Positions 1 through 5,676 of a DNA stretch of 21,840 nt are shown here, one piece after another. Each line of letters opens with the position of its first letter. Position 1 is the stretch's first letter. The translations under genes and the position numbers were made by a program. Below the pieces are notes generated by a model. That model was not told the DNA's origin. It worked only from the letters and a program-made list of their open reading frames with translations, and did no database searches. This stretch comes from an uncultured Clostridia bacterium (GTDB lineage Bacteria > Bacillota > Clostridia > Christensenellales > DUVY01): contig CALAYY010000066.1 of the NCBI GenBank assembly GCA_937895465.1, positions 1 through 21,840 of the forward strand, read 5' to 3'.

Positions 1-10
1 GGAGGTATCT

Positions 11-58
11 ATACAAAAAAGCAAAATTGCCGCCTTGTTTTTTTCTTCTAGGCGGCAA
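11..58 (-). terminator. Intrinsic terminator after the flavodoxin gene
   Basis: Perfect inverted repeat TTGCCGCC (27-34) / GGCGGCAA (51-58) with a pyrimidine-rich loop. Read on the minus strand, the GC stem is followed by TTTTGC and a run of six T (15-20). It lies just past the flavodoxin stop, so it ends the DUF3793-flavodoxin transcript. Confidence 0.8.
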
Positions 59-79
59 AATCATTTTAGAAAATATATC

Positions 80-505
80 TTATAGCGCAGACAGCTTAGC
101 ACCCAAACTTATACATTCCTGTTCACTGTCGCCTTCTGGGCTGTCTTGAGCAATTACTGTACCTACTACCTCAGCTTTGCAATCTTTCATTCGCTCTTCC
201 CAGTCTCTCATCCATTCGCCGTCTCCCCAGCCGTATGAGCCAAAGAGTGCAATTTTTTTGCCGCTCAACTTACTCTCTATCGCCTGAACAAAAGGCTCCA
301 TTTCATCTTCTTCTATTACTTCAACACCCATAGACGGCGAGCCTAAGGCTATTACATCATATCCGTCTATTATATTGGGCGACACAAGCGAAACGCTTTT
401 TAATTCTACATCAGCATTGCCCGCCTTGGCACCTTTTGCTATAAGCTCAGCCATTTTTTCAGTGTTGCCCGTACCTGACCAATAAACGATTAGTAATTTT
501 GCCAT
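80..505 (-). CDS. Short-chain flavodoxin
   Basis: A 141-residue flavodoxin, a small cytosolic FMN-binding electron carrier that often replaces ferredoxin. The phosphate-binding loop SGTGNT (residues 10-15) follows the first beta strand KLLIVYW. The 60s loop reads GSPSMG (55-60) and the 90s loop GSYGWGDG (89-96), whose aromatic residues Y91 and W93 would stack on the flavin. The length fits the short-chain class of about 140 residues. The ATG has a strong site, AGGAGG, about 6 bases upstream. It lies 15 bases after the DUF3793 gene, so the two form an operon, a pairing common in Clostridia. Its electron partner cannot be read from the sequence. The fold assignment is firm and the physiological role is inferred. 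Confidence 0.95.
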   Translation of the reverse strand: MAKLLIVYWSGTGNTEKMAELIAKGAKAGNADVELKSVSLVSPNIIDGYDVIALGSPSMGVEVIEEDEMEPFVQAIESKLSGKKIALFGSYGWGDGEWMRDWEERMKDCKAEVVGTVIAQDSPEGDSEQECISLGAKLSAL

Positions 506-520
506 ACCTTTCCTCCTGTT

Positions 521-1084
521 TTATATACCTGTAATCTCATAATATCTTTGTCCGCTGCTTTCCAAACTCAGCACCTGCTCTTTTGCGTTTGTATAGTCCT
601 GCATAATTTTTTTAGCTTTAAAAGGATTGTTATAAACTTTCCAATAACCACTAAAACAGCAATTTTCACTCTTTGTTATAAAATCCTTGACATCCAAATA
701 CGGATATCCCAAAAACAAGCCTATCTCATGGGGATAATTGGTTTTTGCTTGTGTAAATGCCGTCAGCCTGTTTTTCAAATGCTCCAAAAACAAATCAAGA
801 TTTTGATCTTGGGGATAAGAGTAGCTTGATAACAACTCAAAAATCTCGTCTTGTTTGATAAGCTCCTCTAGCATTTTTCTGTTATAAATAAACACAAATT
901 CGCATTTGTTGTACTTATACATATATTGCATTTCAAGCTTATCTGATATTATTTTTATATTATCAGCTTTTAACTCTTGTGGCAAACATACAAGACTGGA
1001 GGGCTTGAGATATTTTAGAGTGGGCGCAGTGCATCTAGTGAATATCTTATGAAAAATATCTATCTTGTTTTTTGAGCAGGTCAT
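521..1084 (-). CDS. DUF3793 family protein
   Basis: A 187-residue protein that I recognise as DUF3793 from its C-terminal core: HEIGLFLGYP (119-128), then DVKDFI and CCFSGYWKVY (142-151), then a short helix with AKK. DUF3793 proteins are of unknown biochemical function and often sit beside flavodoxin genes in anaerobic Bacillota, as here. There are no membrane segments or signal peptide. Several cysteines (3, 18, 33, 61, 142, 143) are present, but they do not form a recognisable metal motif. The ATG at 1084 has no clear ribosome binding site, so the start is less certain than the family call. Two palindromes upstream may control the operon. A role in redox or metal stress is inference from the gene pairing only. 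Confidence 0.85.
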   Translation of the reverse strand: MTCSKNKIDIFHKIFTRCTAPTLKYLKPSSLVCLPQELKADNIKIISDKLEMQYMYKYNKCEFVFIYNRKMLEELIKQDEIFELLSSYSYPQDQNLDLFLEHLKNRLTAFTQAKTNYPHEIGLFLGYPYLDVKDFITKSENCCFSGYWKVYNNPFKAKKIMQDYTNAKEQVLSLESSGQRYYEITGI

Positions 1085-1134
1085 TTGTATTTATTATTAA
1101 TGTGCGCAAATATATTTATTCATTATGTTTCAAT

Positions 1135-1174
1135 GTTAGTATATGCTAACATATAAAATGAGTCATTTTATATG
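1135..1174. promoter_or_regulatory. Two abutting palindromes, candidate operators for the flavodoxin operon
   Basis: GTTAG-TATATG-CTAAC (1135-1150) is an inverted repeat with 5-bp arms and a palindromic ATAT core. It shares one base with a perfect 12-bp inverted repeat, CATATAAAATGA / TCATTTTATATG, around a single central G (1150-1174). Neither is followed by a T-run that would make it a terminator, and they lie 50-90 bases upstream of the DUF3793 start. An operator role is inferred. TTAG...CTAA half sites recall DtxR-type iron regulators, but the spacing is not the classical one. Confidence 0.45.
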
Positions 1175-1200
1175 CTTTATTATATGTAATTAGGTTACAA

Positions 1201-1235
1201 AAAAGTAAAAATAAAAGCCTTGTATATACAAGGCT
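1201..1235 (-). terminator. Terminator after mrp
   Basis: A perfect 20-bp palindrome, AGCCTTGTATATACAAGGCT, at 1216-1235. On the minus strand it is followed by a T-rich tract (plus-strand A-rich 1201-1215). It starts nine bases beyond the mrp stop codon. Confidence 0.75.
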
Positions 1236-1243
1236 CAAAAAAT

Positions 1244-2029
1244 CTATAAAGTGTTTTCTATATGATATATAACCGGCTTTAGCCATTCGGCGTCAATATT
1301 TTCAACATCGCCCTTGTCGCAAGCTTCAGAAATCTTAGGGTCAATAGGAATTTTCGCCAATACTTTTAGCTCAAATTTCTGGGCAATTTTTTCTATATTA
1401 CTTGTTCCAAAGATATTATGCTTTTTGGTGCAGTTGGGGCATATAAAATATGACATATTTTCAATAAGACCCAAAATAGGTATGTTCATTGATTTTGCCA
1501 TATTGACAGCTTTAGTCACTATCATTGAAACAAGCTCCTGCGGAGAAGCAACTATTATTATTCCGTCAACTTTAAAAGACTGAAAAACAGTAAGGGGCAC
1601 ATCGCCTGTACCAGGGGGCATAACCACAAACATATAATCCACATCGCCCCAAACTACTTCTGACCAGAACTGCTTGACTGCACCCGCAATCAAAGGCCCT
1701 CTCCAGATAATAGGCTCTGTTTCATCACTTAACAAAAAGTTAACTGACATAAGCTTAATACCTGTTTTGGATGTTCTGGGCAAAATTCCTTCATCCGTTA
1801 CCTCGGCATTACCTTTAACACCAAATGATTTTGGGATTGACGGACCTGTTATGTCTGCATCCAAAACGCCCACATTATGACCGTTTTTTCTAAAAGCTGA
1901 AGCTAGCAGCGAGGTTATTAAGGATTTGCCTACACCGCCTTTGCCGCTGACGATTCCTATTACTTTTTTTACTGAGCTTTTTGAATTAAGCAAAACCTTA
2001 AAATCAGTCTTCTTTTCTGTTTTTACCAT
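1244..2029 (-). CDS. mrp: Mrp/NBP35-type Fe-S cluster carrier ATPase
   Basis: A 261-residue P-loop ATPase of the MinD/Mrp class that binds and transfers iron-sulfur clusters in the cytosol. The deviant Walker A GKGGVGKS is at 29-36, DADITGPSIPK at 57-67, PPGTGDVPLTVFQ at 138-150, and the cluster-binding C197-P-N-C200 follows ENMSYF. There is no N-terminal DUF59 domain, so it is the short form common in Clostridia. The residue just before MPPGTGD is V136, where the family normally has an Mg-coordinating aspartate (usual reading DYxxVDMPPGTGD). The codon is GTT, one base from GAT. The rest of the frame is intact. GGGAT lies upstream of the ATG, and a good promoter is at 2059-2087. The family is certain; whether this copy hydrolyses ATP normally is open. 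Confidence 0.93.
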   Translation of the reverse strand: MVKTEKKTDFKVLLNSKSSVKKVIGIVSGKGGVGKSLITSLLASAFRKNGHNVGVLDADITGPSIPKSFGVKGNAEVTDEGILPRTSKTGIKLMSVNFLLSDETEPIIWRGPLIAGAVKQFWSEVVWGDVDYMFVVMPPGTGDVPLTVFQSFKVDGIIIVASPQELVSMIVTKAVNMAKSMNIPILGLIENMSYFICPNCTKKHNIFGTSNIEKIAQKFELKVLAKIPIDPKISEACDKGDVENIDAEWLKPVIYHIENTL

Positions 2030-2058
2030 AATTTATCCCAAAAAAATATCTTAAAGCT

Positions 2059-2087
2059 ATTTAACTCCAAAAGCTGGATATTGTCAA
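2059..2087 (-). promoter_or_regulatory. SigA-type promoter for mrp
   Basis: On the minus strand: TTGACA (2087-2082), a 17-base spacer, then TTAAAT (2064-2059). The start site would be near 2052, giving a leader of about 22 bases. An 11-bp inverted repeat (2043-2053 and 2092-2102) brackets the promoter. Confidence 0.55.
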
Positions 2088-2128
2088 GCCCTAAGATATT
2101 TTATGATTTATGAATGTCTGATGTTAAT

Positions 2129-2806
2129 TTATTTTTCAAACTTTTTATAACCAGGGTGCTTACCCGTCATATTATATTTTTCCCTAAGTGCCAAACAATC
2201 TTTAATTTGCTTTTGGTTTAGTTCTTTAACGCCACCTAACTTCAAAGCTATGAATGTTGTTTTGGCATAATGCTCTAGCGTTTCCATCTTATAATAAGCG
2301 TTTTTTAAGCTGCTCCCCAAAGAAATAGCACCATGGTTTTGCAAAAGTATTACATCGTGTTCAGGCAAAAACTCCATCAAAGAGTCAGGAACTTCACATG
2401 TAGAAGGCGTGCCGTAAGGGGCAATAGGTACATTTCCCAAAGCCAAAATAGCTTCAGGCATAGTATAAAAATCCAAAGGGATATTAGCTATGGCAAAGCC
2501 TGTTGCAATAGGCGGATGAGCATGCACAACTGATACAACATCCTCTCTTGCCTGATAACATCTTAAGTGCATCTTAAGTTCGCTGGAAGGGCTGTATTTT
2601 GAAGGGGTAATAACATTTCCTTGCATATCTGTTTCAAGTATCATTTCAGGAACAAGCTCGCTTTTGGAAATCCCTGTAGGCGTTGCCAAAAGAACATTAT
2701 CGCTAACTTTCAAAGATATATTACCGTCATTGGCTGCCACAAAATTAAGCTGCCACAGTTTATGCCCTATATCACATATAGCCTGTTTCTGCTCTAAAAA
2801 GTTCAT
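2129..2806 (-). CDS. fucA: Class II aldolase, L-fuculose-phosphate aldolase type
   Basis: A zinc-dependent class II aldolase/adducin-family enzyme. Relatives cleave L-fuculose-1-phosphate or similar sugar phosphates to dihydroxyacetone phosphate and an aldehyde. Counting from the chosen start, the motifs are NDGNIS (26-31), the phosphate-loop segment TPTGISK (42-48), the SSE stretch with candidate catalytic E76, zinc ligands H95 and H97 in HAHPP, and H158 in NHG. The 225 residues are close to the 215 of the Escherichia coli enzyme. The frame is open up to an ATG at 2875, which would add 23 residues not expected in the family. I prefer the ATG at 2806 because AGGTGA lies four bases upstream and homology begins there. 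It is divergent from a DeoR regulator. The exact substrate (fuculose, rhamnulose, ribulose or methylthioribulose phosphate) is not certain. Confidence 0.85.
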   Translation of the reverse strand: MNFLEQKQAICDIGHKLWQLNFVAANDGNISLKVSDNVLLATPTGISKSELVPEMILETDMQGNVITPSKYSPSSELKMHLRCYQAREDVVSVVHAHPPIATGFAIANIPLDFYTMPEAILALGNVPIAPYGTPSTCEVPDSLMEFLPEHDVILLQNHGAISLGSSLKNAYYKMETLEHYAKTTFIALKLGGVKELNQKQIKDCLALREKYNMTGKHPGYKKFEK

Positions 2807-2923
2807 AAATTCACCTATTGTTTTGGCTATTAAAAGCAATCTATCAGGGACGACTATTGCTTGCTCTAAAAACAATACCGTCCCATCATATAGATTACCC
2901 GTTCTTTGGCATTAGCCGTTATA

Positions 2924-2952
2924 ATTATGCTACTTATGAACTAGTTTGTCAA
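2924..2952 (-). promoter_or_regulatory. SigA-type promoter for the aldolase gene
   Basis: On the minus strand: TTGACA (2952-2947), a 17-base spacer, then CATAAT (2929-2924). The leader to the preferred start is about 110 bases. The -35 lies seven bases from the -35 of the divergent deoR-type promoter, so a protein bound between them could affect both. Confidence 0.7.
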
Positions 2953-2958
2953 CATGTG

Positions 2959-2988
2959 TTGCAAAATTAGCTTATTTTAATGTATAAT
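2959..2988 (+). promoter_or_regulatory. SigA-type promoter for the DeoR-family regulator
   Basis: TTGCAA (2959-2964), an 18-base spacer, then a perfect TATAAT (2983-2988). Transcription would begin near 2995, about 47 bases before the ATG. Confidence 0.7.
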
Positions 2989-3000
2989 ATAACAAATTAA

Positions 3001-3020
3001 TCAAAGTCAAGCAAAGTCAA
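3001..3020 (+). repeat. Tandem 10-bp direct repeat, candidate DeoR operator
   Basis: TCAAAGTCAA at 3001-3010 is followed directly by GCAAAGTCAA at 3011-3020, matching at nine of ten bases. The 10-base period puts both copies on the same face of the helix. It lies about 6 to 26 bases downstream of the expected transcription start. DeoR-family repressors often bind direct repeats, so autoregulation is a reasonable inference. Confidence 0.5.
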
Positions 3021-3041
3021 TCATTTTATTTGGAGCTTTTT

Positions 3042-3797
3042 ATGCAAGCAGAGAGAAAAAAGGTCATTTTGGATTTACTTAATAACAAATACAGCGTTTC
3101 TGTTAATGAACTTTCCCAAATTTTATATGTTTCGCATGCAACAGTCAGACGGGATTTATCTGAACTTGCCGAAAAAGGCTTTATAAAAAAAGTTTACGGC
3201 GGAGCAGTAGCACTAAAAGGCAGTGCTATAGAAGCCCCATTAAATGTTCGCCAAAGAGAAAATTGGGATAAAAAACATTATATAGCTGGTGTTGCCTTAG
3301 AAATTATCAAAGACGGAAGCACTCTTTTTTTGGATTCATCCAGCACAGTGCTTGAACTGGCTAATAATCTATCCAATATCAATAATCTTACCGTGGTAAC
3401 CAATGGTGTTCAGGCACTTGAAAAGCTTTCTAATTATAATAAGACCGCCGCCTATTGCTGCAGCGGCAAAATAAGAGAAAATACTAAGTCTTTGGTCGGG
3501 ATTTCTGCCATTAATTATATTAATGATAATTTTGCCGATATGGCTTTTATATCTTGCCGAGGCATAACAAGCGACGGAATATTAACTGATTCTTCAGAAG
3601 AGGAAATTGAAGTCAAACGGGCTTTCTTGAAAAATGCCAAAAAAAGAGTTTTATTAATCGACAGCGAAAAATTTGAAAAACAATATTTCAAAAAAGTTGC
3701 TGACTTATCTTATTTGAACATAATAATAACTGACACATTGCCTTCTGAAGATTTTTTATCAAAATGTGATTTATACGGTGTAAAGGTAATCTGTTAA
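3042..3797 (+). CDS. DeoR/GlpR-family sugar-phosphate-responsive regulator
   Basis: A 251-residue transcription factor. The N-terminal DeoR helix-turn-helix covers about residues 5-57, with the signature VSHATVRRDLSELAEKGFIKKV containing the invariant RRDL and followed by YGGA. The C-terminal DeoRC domain resembles a sugar isomerase fold, with LDSSSTVLELA and GISAINYINDNFADMAFISC, and normally senses a phosphorylated sugar. The frame is open from a TTG at 3030, but the ATG at 3042 has GGAG six bases upstream and fits the family start (MQAERKKVILDLL), so I chose it. It is divergent from the aldolase gene, so regulation of sugar-phosphate breakdown is likely. The stop overlaps the end of the convergent SHOCT-like gene by four bases. 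Confidence 0.92.
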   Translation: MQAERKKVILDLLNNKYSVSVNELSQILYVSHATVRRDLSELAEKGFIKKVYGGAVALKGSAIEAPLNVRQRENWDKKHYIAGVALEIIKDGSTLFLDSSSTVLELANNLSNINNLTVVTNGVQALEKLSNYNKTAAYCCSGKIRENTKSLVGISAINYINDNFADMAFISCRGITSDGILTDSSEEEIEVKRAFLKNAKKRVLLIDSEKFEKQYFKKVADLSYLNIIITDTLPSEDFLSKCDLYGVKVIC

Positions 3798-4432
3798 AAT
3801 ATTTTGACCTTTAAGACAATGTCGTTATTGATATATTTATATTCACCTGTAAAACGCTCATTAATCAGATCAAGCACGCTAAAGCTAAGAGCCATATTAA
3901 CTGCCTTATCAAGATTTTCTGGCTCTGCCAAAAATTGAGATACGGTATAATTTCTTTTTATTACTCTGTTGGAACTTACAAACTTTATAAAAACCTCACG
4001 GTCTTCGTAAGGCAGCGAATTGCTTGGCTTTACAAACTTTTTCTTTTCGGTAATGCCGTCATTAAAAGTGATGTCCATATCTTGATGTTCTTGTTCATCG
4101 TCGTCATCATCATCATCGTCATCACATACATTGAATACAATCTTGCCTTTTCCCTTTTTTATTTCTCTTATCGAATTGTCTATTGCTTGACTTATCTTTT
4201 GGTCAATATTGAGCTCTGACAAAAGTACACTCGTTTTATTCAATGCGTTGGTTACTGTCTTGCCTATCTTGTCGCCTAGATTAATAACCGTGTCTTTGTT
4301 TTCTTGCCTTTCGTTATCAAAACTTTTTTGAGAGTTTTCTTTATTGATTGCATTGATTAATATATCCCCTTGCTCTTTGGTTATTGTACCGCTTGCAACC
4401 AAGTCCATTATCTTTTTTAATTCGGCGTCCAT
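3794..4432 (-). CDS. SHOCT-like N-terminal domain protein with poly-aspartate run
   Basis: A 212-residue protein. Residues 1-30 (ELKKIMDLVASGTITKEQGDILINAI) match the short helical SHOCT-like/YvlB-LiaX N-terminal domain that is often fused or adjacent to DUF2089. A polar linker follows, then a basic stretch (EIKKGKGK) before a run of nine aspartates at 104-112 (4097-4123). The last 80 residues form a mixed alpha/beta region I do not recognise. There are no membrane segments. AAGGGG precedes the ATG by seven bases. The start lies inside the DUF2089 gene (16-base overlap), so the two are translationally coupled and probably work together. A role in envelope-stress regulation is possible by analogy to LiaX/YvlB only. 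Confidence 0.75.
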   Translation of the reverse strand: MDAELKKIMDLVASGTITKEQGDILINAINKENSQKSFDNERQENKDTVINLGDKIGKTVTNALNKTSVLLSELNIDQKISQAIDNSIREIKKGKGKIVFNVCDDDDDDDDDEQEHQDMDITFNDGITEKKKFVKPSNSLPYEDREVFIKFVSSNRVIKRNYTVSQFLAEPENLDKAVNMALSFSVLDLINERFTGEYKYINNDIVLKVKIF

Positions 4433-4797
4433 AATTTTCCCCTTATTTGTTTTTTATCATATCGGCAGCCTGTTCTGGTGTAATCTCGGCTTACCATATC
4501 AAGAATTTCCATATTGGAATATGCCGTTTTGACTTCTTGCAATTCCAAAACCTTTTTTATATCTTGCAGTCTGGATTTTATGGTGGGATAGGAAACCTTA
4601 AAATGTTTTTCCATGTCCTTAATACTTCCTTCGCATCTTAAAAACATCAAGACAAACTCTGTCTGCTCGTCATTGAGCTTTTCAAAGACTGAAAATCCAA
4701 ACTGGTTTTGCAATGTTGTGTTACAATGGCGGCATTTTACAACCTCCACCCTTAGCTCTCCTGAGCAAATCGGACAAATGCTGGGTACTTTTAACAT
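4417..4797 (-). CDS. DUF2089 family zinc-ribbon and HTH protein
   Basis: A protein of 126 residues from the chosen start. An N-terminal zinc ribbon uses C8-x2-C11 and C22-x2-C25. It is followed by LNDEQTEFVLMFLRCEGSIKDMEKHFKVSYPTIKSRL, the helix-turn-helix-like core that defines DUF2089. It is probably a small cytosolic DNA- or RNA-binding regulator; the function is not established. The frame begins at an ATG at 4821, which would lie only about 10 bases after the expected transcription start and has no ribosome binding site. AGGAGG (4818-4813) sits 15 bases upstream of the ATG at 4797, a long but usable spacer, so that start is preferred. It is first in an operon with the SHOCT-like gene. Confidence 0.85.
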   Translation of the reverse strand: MLKVPSICPICSGELRVEVVKCRHCNTTLQNQFGFSVFEKLNDEQTEFVLMFLRCEGSIKDMEKHFKVSYPTIKSRLQDIKKVLELQEVKTAYSNMEILDMVSRDYTRTGCRYDKKQIRGKLWTPN

Positions 4798-4837
4798 ATT
4801 CTTTGATTTTATCCTCCTCATAATTTATTTTTATTAT

Positions 4838-4866
4838 ATCATATTAAATTTTATTAATTTTGTCAA
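4838..4866 (-). promoter_or_regulatory. SigA-type promoter for the DUF2089 operon
   Basis: On the minus strand: TTGACA (4866-4861), a 17-base spacer, then TATGAT (4843-4838). The predicted start site is near 4831. Confidence 0.7.
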
Positions 4867-4913
4867 TGAGTTTTATTAATTATTCTTAATTTTAATATTA
4901 ATTTTATTAATAA

Positions 4914-4955
4914 AAATACCGTATCCTGCGGGGGAAAAAACAGGATACGGTATTT
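4914..4955 (-). terminator. Strong hairpin terminator after hsp20
   Basis: Perfect 15-bp arms AAATACCGTATCCTG (4914-4928) and CAGGATACGGTATTT (4941-4955) around a 12-base loop. On the minus strand it is followed by a T-rich tract. It lies 29 bases past the hsp20 stop codon. Confidence 0.8.
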
Positions 4956-4983
4956 AGAGGAAGTTTTAATGAAAAAAACTATT

Positions 4984-5412
4984 TTATTGTATGTCTATTT
5001 TGTAAATCTTTTCTTTATCGCTTTTGGGAATAGTCAGGCACAAAACACCGTCTTCAAATTTGGCTTTTGCTCCAGCATTCGATGCATTGCCTAGATAAAT
5101 ACTTCTTTGCATTGATGAAAATCCTCTTTCTCTGTGGATGTAATTATCTTTTTTCTCTTCAGCCTGCTTTGACTGTTTGACTGCAATAGTAAGCTGTCCT
5201 TCATTTAAAGAAACATTGACATCTTCTTTCTTTACGCCTGGCAGCTCTGCCTCAACCATATACTCTTTTTCGTTTTCTTTTACATCAATCTTGAACGTGT
5301 CATAGCTTTTAAATACAGGCGAAAAGTCCTGAAAAAAATCATCCACCCAATCAAAAGGGCTGCGCGCTCTTAGTTGTTTTTGGTTTTTATCCCAAGGTAA
5401 AAATGCTGACAT
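4984..5412 (-). CDS. hsp20: Hsp20 small heat shock protein
   Basis: A 142-residue small heat shock protein, an ATP-independent holdase that binds unfolding proteins. A short N-terminal arm contains FDWVDDFFQDF (20-30), and the alpha-crystallin domain covers about residues 37-142. Diagnostic elements are VEAELPGVKKEDVNVSL, RGFSSMQRSIYL and GVLCLTIPK, the last containing the conserved G-V-L. AAGGAGG lies eight bases upstream of the ATG. It is a single-gene transcript between its own promoter with a CIRCE element and a strong hairpin terminator. Heat induction through HrcA is inferred from CIRCE; no hrcA lies in this window. Confidence 0.95.
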   Translation of the reverse strand: MSAFLPWDKNQKQLRARSPFDWVDDFFQDFSPVFKSYDTFKIDVKENEKEYMVEAELPGVKKEDVNVSLNEGQLTIAVKQSKQAEEKKDNYIHRERGFSSMQRSIYLGNASNAGAKAKFEDGVLCLTIPKSDKEKIYKIDIQ

Positions 5413-5452
5413 ATAAAATACCTCCTTATGGTTATTTGTTTACTTATTATAT

Positions 5453-5479
5453 TTAGCACTCTCTTGTCTTGATTGCTAA
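5453..5479. promoter_or_regulatory. CIRCE element (HrcA operator)
   Basis: TTAGCACTC (5453-5461), nine bases, then GATTGCTAA (5471-5479). The established CIRCE consensus is TTAGCACTC-N9-GAGTGCTAA, so only one base differs, in the second arm. It lies just downstream of the hsp20 -10 box, the usual place for HrcA repression. Confidence 0.9.
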
Positions 5480-5483
5480 CACT

Positions 5484-5511
5484 ATTATAACCCAACTGCC
5501 AGAAATGTCAA
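5484..5511 (-). promoter_or_regulatory. SigA-type promoter for hsp20
   Basis: On the minus strand: TTGACA (5511-5506), a 16-base spacer, then TATAAT (5489-5484). The expected start at about 5477 falls inside the CIRCE element. Confidence 0.85.
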
Positions 5512-5618
5512 TAGGTTTTTGTCACAATTTTTTATCATTCGTGATATAATCACAAAACAATGTTCAATGTTATTATTGCAAAAACCTATAAAAATATTAA
5601 TATTCGGAAAAAACCTCG

Positions 5619-5654
5619 AAAATAAAAAACGGTATAAGTTATAGCTTATACCGT
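5619..5654 (-). terminator. Terminator at the end of the pot operon
   Basis: Perfect 10-bp arms ACGGTATAAG (5629-5638) and CTTATACCGT (5645-5654) with a 6-base loop. On the minus strand they are followed by TTTTTATTTT. It lies 22 bases past the potD stop codon. Confidence 0.8.
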
Positions 5655-5676
5655 CTTTATATTCTTATATAATTTT

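Noticed and set aside
2041..2102. 11-bp inverted repeat between mrp and the aldolase gene read as a terminator
   Set aside because: The loop is 38 bases, the arms are A/T-rich, and a good promoter (TTGACA-17-TTAAAT) for mrp lies inside it, so the repeat is more likely chance or regulatory.
2790..2872. 11-bp direct repeat TGCTCTAAAAA (2790-2800 and 2862-2872)
   Set aside because: One copy is inside the aldolase coding region and the other just upstream of its preferred start; there are only two copies and no symmetry, so no element can be claimed.
2807..2875. Upstream ATG giving a 248-residue aldolase
   Set aside because: The added 23 residues are not expected in the family and the internal ATG at 2806 has a better ribosome site, AGGTGA.
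4097..4123. Triplet repeat (ATC/GTC) as a microsatellite or mobile trace
   Set aside because: It encodes the run of nine aspartates in frame with mixed GAT and GAC codons, so it is simple coding sequence.
5593..5604. 12-bp palindrome AATATTAATATT between hsp20 and potD
   Set aside because: It is all A/T, in AT-rich DNA, with no link to a promoter or terminator, so chance is likely.
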